A stretch of DNA of 8,774 bases from Myxococcales bacterium (GCA_021848865.1 JAJZTO010000095.1:1-8774); one strand, 5' to 3'; shown: positions 1-5,741, numbered from the stretch's first letter. Made by a program: numbers and translations. The notes: a model not told the origin generated them from the letters alone.

Positions 1-268
1 GTCGAAGGGGGAATCTGATTCTCCATGCGTTTGGGCTCTTGGTTTTCTCGGAGGGCGCCGGCCGAAGTGGGCTGCTGGGCCGCCGCCGCTGCGTGTTGCC
101 CCTGATTGTCGTTCACGTGGCTGGACCCGGGGATCGAGGCCCGCCGCGGGCACCGGGAATACCCCGGCACCATGAAAGAGGGCGCAAGCTACACGCCTGA
201 AAATGACCCGTCAATAGGGGGAGACATCCGAAAGAGGCAGGGGCCGCGCGAGATTGACGCACCGGCGC
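1..268. other. Non-coding stretch downstream of ispH; no gene recognised
   Basis: I see no convincing gene here. The stretch is less GC-rich than the flanking coding DNA and lacks the strong third-position GC bias of the real genes. Short reading frames crossing it run into ispH antisense and resemble nothing I know. Visible details are a small inverted repeat (CCGGG at 153-157 and CCCGG at 163-167, loop AATAC), a direct repeat GGCACC at 149-154 and 166-171, and a near-palindrome around GAATCTGATTC at 12-22. There is no T-run after a stem that would mark an intrinsic terminator for ispH, and I found no tRNA-like T-loop on either strand. The phrase TGAAAATGACCC at 198-209 is discussed as a weak finding. 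Confidence 0.6.
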
Positions 269-1126
269 TCAGGCCGCGCCGACCGGCTGACCCTCGAGCC
301 CGCGCAGCCACTCGGCCACCCCTTCGACCACCCAGTCGGGCGTCGAGGCGCCGGCGGAGAGCCCGACCAGCCTGCAGCCGTCGAACCACTCCGGGCAGAG
401 CTCCGCCTCGGTCTCGACGTGCCAGGTGCGCGGCTGGATGGCCCGGCAGATCTCGGCGAGGTGGCGGGTGTTGGCGGAGTTCTTGCCCCCCACCACCACC
501 ACCGCGTCCACCTCGGCGGCCAGCGACCGGGCGTCGGCCTGCCGTTCCTCGGTGTCGTTGCAGATGGTGTTGACGGCGCGGACTTCCTTGTGGCGGAGCG
601 CCAGCGCCCCCACCAGCCGCTCGAAGTCGGCGCCGATGCAGGTGGTCTGGGCGATGACCGCCACCTTCTTGTCCGGGAGGTCGGGGACCGGGGCCCCCGG
701 CTTCACCACCGTGCAGGGCCCCTCGGCGTAGGAGACGACCCCCTTCACCTCGGCGTGGTTGGCGTCGCCGACGATGACCACGTGGTACCCCTGGCGGGAG
801 AGCCGCTGCGCCATGGCCTGCGGGTACTTCACGTAGGGGCAGGTGCCGTCCACCACCTCGAAGCCGCGCGCCTTGGCGGCCTCCATCTCGGTCTTCACGG
901 CGCCGTGGGTGCGGACCACCACCGTGGTGCCCGCCTCCACCTCGGCGATGGCGTTCACCGTCCGCACGCCCTTCTCCTGCATGCGGGCCACGGCCTGGGG
1001 GTTGTGGATGATGGGGCCGAGGGTCACCACCCGGCTGCCGGCGTGGTCGGCCACGTCCATCACCTGGTCGACGGTGCGGCGCACCCCCCAGCAGAAGCCC
1101 GCGGTCCTGGCGATCTTGACGTCCAT
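269..1126 (-). CDS. ispH: 4-hydroxy-3-methylbut-2-enyl diphosphate reductase (IspH/LytB)
   Basis: IspH is a cytosolic [4Fe-4S] enzyme. It catalyses the last MEP-pathway step, reducing HMBPP to IPP and DMAPP, the precursors of quinones, undecaprenyl carriers and carotenoids. The 285-residue protein has the three cluster-binding cysteines C12 (GFCWGVRR), C96 (DGTCPYVK) and C189 (NTICNDTEERQ). It also has the substrate-pocket residues H41, H74 (RTHGAV), H124 and E126 (NHAEVKG), the TTC motif at 161-163 and the C-terminal SAGASTPDWV motif. Length and residue spacing match the family closely. The ATG at 1126 puts C12 in its usual place and follows a purine-rich GGGGGA. It is the last gene of the minus-strand series. 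Before the insertion sequence arrived it would have begun about 52 nt after the stop codon of the 2390-3028 gene, so it was probably cotranscribed with it. It now lies behind an element transcribed in the opposite direction. The function is near certain; the present promoter is unknown. Confidence 0.97.
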   Translation of the reverse strand: MDVKIARTAGFCWGVRRTVDQVMDVADHAGSRVVTLGPIIHNPQAVARMQEKGVRTVNAIAEVEAGTTVVVRTHGAVKTEMEAAKARGFEVVDGTCPYVKYPQAMAQRLSRQGYHVVIVGDANHAEVKGVVSYAEGPCTVVKPGAPVPDLPDKKVAVIAQTTCIGADFERLVGALALRHKEVRAVNTICNDTEERQADARSLAAEVDAVVVVGGKNSANTRHLAEICRAIQPRTWHVETEAELCPEWFDGCRLVGLSAGASTPDWVVEGVAEWLRGLEGQPVGAA

Positions 1127-1132
1127 GCGCTC

Positions 1133-1140
1133 GTTCCCCC
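1133..1140 (-). promoter_or_regulatory. Ribosome binding site of ispH
   Basis: Read on the minus strand this is GGGGGAAC, with its purine core about 8 nt before the ATG at 1126. Its first two G residues also form the last two bases of an inverted repeat (CCGGCG-A-CGCCGG, 1151-1139), so a small leader hairpin could partly mask it. The site supports the chosen ispH start. Any regulation is inference. Confidence 0.55.
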
Positions 1141-1159
1141 GGCGTCGCCGGTGACTTAA

Positions 1160-1178
1160 CCGGGCGGCCCGGCCGCGG
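1160..1178 (-). repeat. Overlapping GC-rich inverted repeats between the insertion sequence and ispH
   Basis: On the minus strand two alternative short stems overlap: GCGGC/GCCGC around a CGG loop, and CCGGG/CCCGG around a CCG loop. They lie directly after what was originally the stop codon of the upstream gene and about 35 nt before ispH. No T-run follows, so this is not a standard intrinsic terminator. Such stems arise easily by chance in DNA this GC-rich. Confidence 0.3.
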
Positions 1179-1179
1179 C

Positions 1180-1181
1180 TA
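1180..1181. repeat. TA target-site duplication, left copy
   Basis: This is the TA dinucleotide flanking the left inverted repeat, within CTAG at 1179-1182. It matches the TA at 2391-2392 and is the target duplication typical of IS630-family transposition. Confidence 0.85.
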
Positions 1182-1192
1182 GTGCCTTGCCC
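1182..1192 (+). repeat. Left terminal inverted repeat of the insertion sequence
   Basis: GTGCCTTGCCC is the exact reverse complement of 2380-2390. Counting the flanking CTA and its mirror TAG, the symmetry extends to 14 bp (1179-1192 against 2380-2393). Beyond that the two ends match only patchily. Confidence 0.92.
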
Positions 1193-1249
1193 GGGGCGAG
1201 TCGATCAGGGAACTTGCGCCGGGGCGGTTGATTTGATCTACAGCCATGG

Positions 1250-1741
1250 GTGACCTCTCGAAAGAAGACTGCCAAACCGGTCCAACGGCTCGAGCTATCA
1301 GGCGAGGACCGTGCTGCGCTGAAGGTGCTGGCCCGGAAGGCGGTGAAGGCGCGGGTCTGGCGACGAGTGCGCATCCTGCAGTTGCTCGACCAGGGCTGGA
1401 CCATGGCCGACGCGGCGACGGCGGCGGGCACCTACCCGCGGGAAGTGCGGCGAATCCGGCAGCGGTTTCTGGCGGGTGGGCTCTTCGAGGCGCTGGGCGA
1501 GGACGCGAGGCCGAAGCCGGCGCGGCTGCTGGACGCGCGCCAGGAGGCGGCCATCGTGGCGATGGTCTGCGCGCCACCGCCGCCCGGTCGGGCAGAGTGG
1601 TCCACGGCCCTGATCGCACAGGAGGCCGGCCGCCGAGGAATCGTAGCCAAGGTGGGCCGAGAGACGATTCGCCGGATGCTGAAGCGCCACGAGCTGAAGC
1701 CGTGGCGGGAAAAAAATGTGGTGCGTCCCGAAGGTGGATGA
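1250..1741 (+). CDS. IS630-family transposase, N-terminal part (first frame)
   Basis: This is the DNA-binding half of the transposase, 163 residues in this frame. Residues about 39-75 form a helix-turn-helix of the type found at the N-terminus of IS630 proteins (ILQLLDQGWTMADAATAAG region). A second helical DNA-binding segment lies at about 116-147 (GRETIRRMLKRHELKPW). The frame has a stop at 1229-1231 and no ATG before the HTH, so the GTG at 1250 is the best start; no strong ribosome binding site is visible. The typical family sequence KPWREKMWCVP would continue without a break, but after KPWREK at 1710-1716 this frame runs into NVVRPEGG and stops. Joining to the second frame by losing one A gives a protein of about 380 residues, normal for the family. 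It may be a real programmed frameshift or a broken gene. Confidence 0.82.
   Translation: MTSRKKTAKPVQRLELSGEDRAALKVLARKAVKARVWRRVRILQLLDQGWTMADAATAAGTYPREVRRIRQRFLAGGLFEALGEDARPKPARLLDARQEAAIVAMVCAPPPPGRAEWSTALIAQEAGRRGIVAKVGRETIRRMLKRHELKPWREKNVVRPEGG
1710..1716 (+). other. A7 run at the transposase frame junction (possible slippage site)
   Basis: Seven consecutive A residues sit exactly where the two transposase frames meet. Six A would give an unbroken REKMWCVP reading. With seven, the first frame ends shortly after. Removing one A during transcription, or a +1 or -2 ribosomal shift, would restore full-length transposase. The ATG that begins the second frame overlaps the last A of the run. 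A homopolymer of this length is otherwise rare in this GC-rich window. Whether it is programmed or a mutation cannot be decided here. Confidence 0.6.
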
Positions 1742-2393
1742 GGAGTACCTGACGCGGATGGAAGACGTGCTCGACACCCTTGCCAAGCCTGTCGATGAGC
1801 GCGAGCCCGTCGTGGCGCTCGACGAGCGGCCGGTCCAGCTCCTCGACTCGGCTCGCCAGGGCACGCCGATGGCTCCCGGCCGGCTTGCTCGACGGGACTA
1901 CGAGTACGTGCGTCACGGGACGGCCAACATCTTCTGCATCGTCGCGCCCAAGATCGGAGGGCACCTGACCCACGCCACCCGCGACCGCAAGGCTCCACGC
2001 TTCGCCGATGCGGTGAAGAGAATCGCGGACGCCTACCCGAAGGCCAGGACCATCCACCTGGTGATGGACAACCTGAACACCCACTGTGAGAAGTCGCTCG
2101 CCGGTGCCTTCGGCGAGTTGGAGGGTCGCAGGCTCTGGCGGCGCTTCACCGTGCACCACACGCCCAAGCACGCGAGTTGGCTCAACCCGGCCGAGATCGA
2201 GGTCAGCCTCTGGTCTCGCGAGTGCCTTGGCCGCGACCGTGTCGCTACCTTCGCCGAGCTGAGCCGCCGGACGCGCTCCTGGAACTTCCGCGCCAATAGC
2301 AGTCGCCGACGCATCAATTGGCAGTTCACCACCGCCGATGCACGGCGCGTCTTTGGCTACAAGCAGGGCGCTATGCATGGGGCAAGGCACTAG
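1716..2393 (+). CDS. IS630-family transposase, catalytic DDE part (second frame)
   Basis: This is the catalytic half of the transposase, 225 residues from the ATG at 1716, though in the working protein it is more likely joined to the first frame. It has a DDE_3-type catalytic domain: first Asp D36 in VVALDERPVQLL, second Asp D118 in LVMDNLNTH, and the Glu in SWLNPAEIE (E160 or E162). The C-terminal INWQFTTADARR segment is also typical of the family. All key residues are present, so only the frame break makes activity doubtful. The stop codon TAG at 2391-2393 is not part of the element: TA is the target duplication and the G is host DNA. The gene overlaps the convergent host gene at 2390-3028 by four bases (CTAG), each using that site as its stop. 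Confidence 0.88.
   Translation: MWCVPKVDEEYLTRMEDVLDTLAKPVDEREPVVALDERPVQLLDSARQGTPMAPGRLARRDYEYVRHGTANIFCIVAPKIGGHLTHATRDRKAPRFADAVKRIADAYPKARTIHLVMDNLNTHCEKSLAGAFGELEGRRLWRRFTVHHTPKHASWLNPAEIEVSLWSRECLGRDRVATFAELSRRTRSWNFRANSSRRRINWQFTTADARRVFGYKQGAMHGARH
2380..2390 (-). repeat. Right terminal inverted repeat of the insertion sequence
   Basis: GGGCAAGGCAC on the plus strand is the exact complement of the left repeat at 1182-1192. It encodes the last residues of the transposase, so the repeat lies inside the coding region. Confidence 0.92.
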
Positions 2394-3028
2394 GTCTTCT
2401 CCCCGACGAACTTGTCCTTCTCGTCGCGGAACAGGATGTTGAAGGTGGTGAGGGTCCCGTAGCAGCGGGTGATGTACTGCTGCATCTCCACCTTCTCGGC
2501 GTCGCCCAGCTTGTCGTGGGCGTTGACCTTCTGCTCCAGCACCCGCAGCCGGTCCCGGATCATCACGATCTTGTGGAACAGGTGCTCGAGCGGGAGCTCC
2601 TTGGGCTGGAGGGCGGGGTCGCGCGGCTTCAGCACCAGGGTGCCGTCCGCCCACTTGGGGGCCAGGGGCACGAACGGGGTCTCCTCCCGCAGCGCCTCGC
2701 GGACGGCCTCGGCGAACTCTTCGCGCGTCATGTCGAGCAGCTCCTCGGGCAGGCCGGCCGGAGCCGGCGGGGGATGTCCGGACGGACGGACGGCGGGGGA
2801 CCGCGGGGCGGGGGCCCGCCGCGGCGGCCCCGGCGCCGCGGGCCGGATGGGGATGGATTCGGTGCGCCCCAGGTGGCGCTCGCAGGACGGAGCCGTCCCG
2901 GGGAAGTCGCCGGTGCGCGCCGCCAGCCGGCAGGGGCCGATGGGGCCGCGCTCGTCCTCCAGGATGGCGCGCCACCACCGGCAACTGCCGCACTCCCGGG
3001 GCCCGTAGGCGCGCTCCACCTGCTCCAT
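2390..3028 (-). CDS. Unrecognised protein with N-terminal Cys/His cluster and C-terminal helical domain
   Basis: I do not recognise a named family for this 212-residue protein. Near the N-terminus, C13 and C16 (ECGSCRWW), C33 (GPCRLA), C49 and H52 (SCERH) form a compact cluster that could bind zinc or an iron-sulfur centre. Residues about 60-95 are a Pro/Arg/Ala-rich linker, probably disordered. Residues about 95-212 look helical and charged, with a probable amphipathic or coiled segment (HLFHKIVMIRDRLRVLEQKV). No signal peptide or membrane segment is seen. The ATG at 3028 lies 13 nt after the cmk stop, so the two are very likely cotranscribed, and this start keeps the Cys cluster. The TAG stop at 2392-2390 now uses the terminal C of the insertion sequence; the original DNA also read CTA there, so the protein is unchanged. 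The third-position GC bias matches the neighbours, supporting a genuine host gene. Confidence 0.85.
   Translation of the reverse strand: MEQVERAYGPRECGSCRWWRAILEDERGPIGPCRLAARTGDFPGTAPSCERHLGRTESIPIRPAAPGPPRRAPAPRSPAVRPSGHPPPAPAGLPEELLDMTREEFAEAVREALREETPFVPLAPKWADGTLVLKPRDPALQPKELPLEHLFHKIVMIRDRLRVLEQKVNAHDKLGDAEKVEMQQYITRCYGTLTTFNILFRDEKDKFVGEKT
2391..2392. repeat. TA target-site duplication, right copy
   Basis: This is the TA within CTAG at 2390-2393. It is the second copy of the duplicated target and also forms part of two stop codons, one on each strand. Confidence 0.85.
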
Positions 3029-3041
3029 GCGGGCCCGGAGT

Positions 3042-3749
3042 CTATGCCCGCCGCCCCCGCTCCGCCAGACGGGCCTCGGCGGCGCGCCCCAGGCGCTCCA
3101 CCACCTCGTCCAGCCCCAGGGCCGAGGTGTCGACCTGGACGGCGTCGGCGGCGGCGGCCAGCGGCGCCACCGCCCGCGAGGAGTCGTCCCGGTCGCGCTT
3201 CAGCTGGTCGGCCAGCACCTGCTCGAAGGTGGCGCGGTCCCCCTTGGCCTGGAGCTCCTCGAAGCGGCGGCGGGCCCGGACCTCGGGAGCGGCGGTGAGG
3301 AAGAACTTGAGGTCGGCGTCGGGGAAGACCACCGTGCCGATGTCGCGCCCCTCCAGCACCGCGCCCCGGTTCTCCGGCGCGGTGGCGAGCCGGCGCTGCA
3401 GCTCCAGCAGGCCGGCCCGCACCACCGGGCGCGCCGAGACCGCGCTGGCGCCCAGCGACGCCGGGGGGGTGCGGATGGCCGAGGAGACGTCCTCGCCGCC
3501 GAGCAGGACCCGCTGGCCGGCGCCGGGGACGGGCTCGAAGCGGACGTCGAGCAGCAGCAGCAGCGCCGCCAGCCGCGCGTCGTCGTCGTAGGCGATGCCC
3601 AGGCGGCTCGCGGCCAGCGCCACCGCCCGGTAGATGGCGCCGGTGTCCACCAGCGCGAAGCCCAGCCGCACCGCCAGCCGCTTGGCGGCGGTGCTCTTGC
3701 CGGCGCCGGCGGGACCGTCGATGGCGACGATGAAGGGACGCGAGCCCAC
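3042..3749 (-). CDS. cmk: Cytidylate kinase
   Basis: Cmk phosphorylates CMP and dCMP to the diphosphates with ATP, recycling nucleotides from RNA and phospholipid turnover. The 235-residue protein shows the P-loop GPAGAGKS at 12-19 and DTGAIYR at 35-41, a slight variant of the usual DTGAMYR. It also has the EGRDIGTVVFPDADLKFFL segment, with the NMP-binding Arg-Asp, and RDRDDSSRAVAPL in the lid region. The length is close to normal for the family. The start is GTG at 3749, 9 nt after the accA stop, preceded by a GGCGGGG that can act as a ribosome binding site; no closer ATG precedes the P-loop. It is followed 13 nt later by the Cys/His gene and, before the insertion, by ispH. A cmk-ispH neighbourhood is also common in some Firmicutes. 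A run of CTG codons gives five consecutive Leu residues at about 64-68. Confidence 0.96.
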   Translation of the reverse strand: MGSRPFIVAIDGPAGAGKSTAAKRLAVRLGFALVDTGAIYRAVALAASRLGIAYDDDARLAALLLLLDVRFEPVPGAGQRVLLGGEDVSSAIRTPPASLGASAVSARPVVRAGLLELQRRLATAPENRGAVLEGRDIGTVVFPDADLKFFLTAAPEVRARRRFEELQAKGDRATFEQVLADQLKRDRDDSSRAVAPLAAAADAVQVDTSALGLDEVVERLGRAAEARLAERGRRA

Positions 3750-3758
3750 CGTCCCCGC

Positions 3759-4727
3759 CTAGTCCTCGGCCGTGAACACGCCCATCGACCGGAACTTCTG
3801 GTAGCGGTCGCGGACGAGCTGCTCGGGGGAGAGGCGGGACAGCTCCTCGAGGTGGCGCCGCAGCGCCACGCGGACGTTCTCGCCGGTGAGCGCCGGGTCG
3901 CGGTGCGCGCCGCCGGGCGCCTCCCGGACGATCTCGTCGATGATCCCGAAGCCCTTCAGGTCCCGGGCGGTGAGCTTCAGCGCCTCCGCCGACTTCTGGG
4001 CCTTGGAGGCGTCGCGGTAGAGGATCGAGCTGCAGCTCTCCGGCGAGATGACGTTGTACCAGGCGTACTCCAGCATGAGGATGCGGCTGGTGACGCCGAT
4101 GCCGATGGCGCCGCCCGAGGCCCCCTCCCCGATCACCACCGAGACGGTGGGCACGCCCAGCGAGGACATCGCCTCCAGGTTCACGGCGATGGCCTCGGCC
4201 TGGCCGCGCTCCTCGGCGCCGATGCCCGGGTAGGCCCCGGGGGTGTCGATGAAGGTGACCAGCGGGATGCGGAAGCGCTCGGCCAGGTCGAAGAGCCGGC
4301 GCGCCTTGCGGTAGCCCTCGGGCCGGGCCATCCCGAAGTTGCGCAGCATGTTGTCCTTGGTGCCGCGCCCCTTCTGGTGGCCCATGACCACCACCGGCCG
4401 CCCGTCGAAGCGGGCGAAGCCGCCGACGATGGCGCGGTCGGCGGCGAAGCGCCGGTCGCCCTCGATCTCGAAGAAGTCGGTGAAGAGCTGGGCCAGGTAG
4501 TCGAGGAAGTAGGGCCGGTTGGGGTGCCGGGCCAGCTGGACGATCTGCCAGCGCGACAGGTCGCTGAAGATCTCGGCCTGGAGCTTCTTCGCCTTCCGCT
4601 CCAGCTTGACGATCTCGTCGGTGAAGTCCACCGCGGCGCCGCCCGAGAGCTGCTTCAGCTCGGCGATCTTCGACTCGAGCGAGAGCAGCGGCCGCTCGAA
4701 CTCCAGCGCGTACATGGTCTTGGCCAC
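3759..4727 (-). CDS. accA: Acetyl-CoA carboxylase carboxyltransferase subunit alpha
   Basis: AccA pairs with AccD to transfer the carboxyl group from biotin on AccB to acetyl-CoA, giving malonyl-CoA for fatty acid synthesis in the cytosol. From GTG 4727 it is 322 residues and matches E. coli AccA throughout. It has the N-terminal MYALEFERPLLSLESKI helix, WQIVQLARHPNRPY, GHQKGRGTKDN, FGMARPEGYRKA, FIDTPGAYPGIGAEERGQ, VIGEGASGGAIGIGV, VISPESCSSILY and PGGAHRDP. The reading frame stays open to 4799, but those extra residues are unlike the family. Start choices are GTG 4727 (VAKTMYAL) and ATG 4715 (MYAL); neither has a clear ribosome binding site. A TGCTATACA sequence ends only 6 nt before the GTG, so the message could be leaderless. 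The 93-nt gap from miaA suggests a new transcription unit. No accD, accB or accC is in view, which is usual for unlinked accA. Confidence 0.95.
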   Translation of the reverse strand: MAKTMYALEFERPLLSLESKIAELKQLSGGAAVDFTDEIVKLERKAKKLQAEIFSDLSRWQIVQLARHPNRPYFLDYLAQLFTDFFEIEGDRRFAADRAIVGGFARFDGRPVVVMGHQKGRGTKDNMLRNFGMARPEGYRKARRLFDLAERFRIPLVTFIDTPGAYPGIGAEERGQAEAIAVNLEAMSSLGVPTVSVVIGEGASGGAIGIGVTSRILMLEYAWYNVISPESCSSILYRDASKAQKSAEALKLTARDLKGFGIIDEIVREAPGGAHRDPALTGENVRVALRRHLEELSRLSPEQLVRDRYQKFRSMGVFTAED

Positions 4728-4733
4728 GGCGGC

Positions 4734-4742
4734 TGTATAGCA
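4734..4742 (-). promoter_or_regulatory. Possible extended -10 promoter of accA
   Basis: On the minus strand this reads TGCTATACA, resembling the extended -10 element TGnTATAAT (TATA retained). It is a rare AT-rich spot in a very GC-rich 93-nt intergenic gap. No good -35 hexamer lies at the right distance. Transcription would begin close to GTG 4727, implying a leaderless or very short leader. This is a pattern match only. Confidence 0.35.
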
Positions 4743-4768
4743 CGCCGCCCCGGGGGCCGGGCATGGTC

Positions 4769-4796
4769 CCGCGCGGCCCCGCGTGGCGCAGCGCGG
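4769..4796. repeat. Inverted repeat between miaA and accA
   Basis: CCGCGC (4769-4774) and GCGCGG (4791-4796) can pair around a 16-nt loop. A second GC palindrome (GCCCC/GGGGGC) lies nearby around 4747-4757. Neither is followed by a T-run in the direction of transcription, so they are not clear terminators. They fit a transcription-unit boundary after miaA, or may be chance in GC-rich DNA. Confidence 0.3.
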
Positions 4797-4820
4797 CAAC
4801 GGCGCCGGCCGCCGCCGTCT

Positions 4821-5735
4821 TCACTGCGAGAGGAAGCTCCGGAGCGTCCCGGCCAGCGCCTCCGGGTCCAGGGGCGGCCGCAGCCACTCCACCCCCGGCT
4901 CGCGGCGCAGCCAGATCACCTGCCGGCGCGCGTAGCGCCGGTGGGCCACCTGGACCCGCCGCACCGCCTCGGCCCGGGGAAGGCGCCCGGCCTCCACCTC
5001 GGCGGCCTCGGCGTAGCCGATGGGCAGCTTCGGCGGGAGCCGCTCCCCGAAGCGCGTGCGAAGGGCCCGCGCCTCCTCCAGCAGCCCGCCGGCGAACATC
5101 GCCTCCACCCGCTCGTCGATGCGCCGGTGCAGCTCCTCCCGGGGCGGGTCGAGCGCCAGCAGCCGGTGGCGGTAGCGCTCCTCCTGGAAGCGGTGGGCGG
5201 CGTGCAGCCGCGACGGGGCGACGCCGGCGCGGGCGATCTCCAGCGCCCGGATCACCCGGACCAGGTCGTTGGGCATGATCCGCGCCGCCGCCTGCGGGTC
5301 CACCGCCGCCAGCCGGGCGTGGAGCGCCGGCCGGCCGGCCCGCTCCGCCTCCGCCTCGAGCTCCGCCCGGAAGGCGGGGTCGCGCCCCGGCGCCGCCACC
5401 ATCCCGCGCAGCAGCGCCCGCAGGTACAGGCCGGTGCCCCCGCAGACCAGGACCGCCCGCCCCCGCGCCGCCACCGCGGCGATGGCCTCGTCGGCCCGGG
5501 CCGCCCAGCGGACGGCGTCCATCCCCTCCCCCGGCTCGGCCAGCTCCAGCAGGTGGTGGGGCACCGCGGCCCGCTCCGCGGCCGTGGCCTTGGCGGTCCC
5601 CACCTCCAGCCCGCGGTAGAGCTGCTGCGAGTCGGCCGAGACCACCTCGCCCCCGAGCCGCAGCGCCAGCTCGATCGCCAGCCGGGTCTTGCCCGAGGCG
5701 GTGGGGCCGGCGACGACGATCAGCGGGGGACGCAC
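4821..5735 (-). CDS. miaA: tRNA dimethylallyltransferase
   Basis: MiaA transfers a dimethylallyl group from DMAPP to N6 of A37 in tRNAs that read codons starting with U, the first step toward ms2i6A. Its isoprenoid substrate comes from the pathway completed by ispH, encoded further along this cluster. The 304-residue protein shows GPTASGKT at 10-17, SADSQQLYRGLEVGTAK, VPHHLLEL, GGTGLYLRALLRG, IMPNDLVRVIRALE, the LPIGYAE segment and the C-terminal RRYARRQVIWLRRE. Length is normal for the family. The start is GTG 5735, 6 nt after the stop of the thioredoxin gene, with AAGTAGGG overlapping that stop as a possible ribosome binding site. Starting elsewhere would remove the P-loop. The gene is followed by the 93-nt gap before accA. 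DSQQLY replaces the more common DS-M/A-Q/L-Y; I read this as ordinary variation. Confidence 0.96.
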   Translation of the reverse strand: MRPPLIVVAGPTASGKTRLAIELALRLGGEVVSADSQQLYRGLEVGTAKATAAERAAVPHHLLELAEPGEGMDAVRWAARADEAIAAVAARGRAVLVCGGTGLYLRALLRGMVAAPGRDPAFRAELEAEAERAGRPALHARLAAVDPQAAARIMPNDLVRVIRALEIARAGVAPSRLHAAHRFQEERYRHRLLALDPPREELHRRIDERVEAMFAGGLLEEARALRTRFGERLPPKLPIGYAEAAEVEAGRLPRAEAVRRVQVAHRRYARRQVIWLRREPGVEWLRPPLDPEALAGTLRSFLSQ

Positions 5736-5741
5736 CGCGCC

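Larger units (their letters stand above)
1182..2390 (+). mobile_element. IS630-family insertion sequence (about 1.2 kb)
   Basis: The element is 1209 bp between its TA target duplications. It has perfect 11-bp terminal inverted repeats (GTGCCTTGCCC at the left, its complement at the right) and carries one transposase region with a Tc1/mariner-type DDE domain. Insertion at TA is the rule for the IS630/Tc1/mariner group. Here the target was the palindrome CTAG. Removing the element and one TA rejoins GCGGC-TA-GGTCTT and restores the stop codon of the adjacent host gene with no bases lost. The clean junctions indicate a fairly recent insertion. It lies between two genes that would otherwise be about 52 nt apart in the same direction, and it is transcribed against them. 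The interior is somewhat less GC-rich and less biased at third codon positions than the host genes, consistent with horizontal origin. Dependence on a CTAG target for the transposase stop codon is a known trait of IS870 in this family; I cannot name the exact element. Confidence 0.93.

Noticed and set aside
148..240. Loose resemblance to a type I cyclic di-GMP riboswitch (GAAA followed by GGGCGCAAGC)
   Set aside because: The core GGGACGCAAAGC and the GCCGGGUUGCC arm are absent or altered, and on that strand it would lead into the 3' end of ispH in antisense, with no gene to control.
1..268. tRNA or other structured RNA gene downstream of ispH
   Set aside because: No T-loop consensus, cloverleaf pairing or known RNA signature could be found on either strand.
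1246..1752. Alternative ATG frame at the start of the insertion sequence
   Set aside because: The ATG at 1246 opens a frame without any transposase motif. The frame starting at GTG 1250 contains the helix-turn-helix and family sequence.
3549..3566. CTG/CAG trinucleotide run
   Set aside because: It is inside cmk and encodes five leucines in a normal helical stretch; likely ordinary codon preference, not a functional repeat.
4728..4799. Longer accA reading frame starting at 4799
   Set aside because: The extra N-terminal residues are Arg/Gly/Pro/Cys-rich and unlike AccA. Starts at 4727 or 4715 give the family N-terminus.
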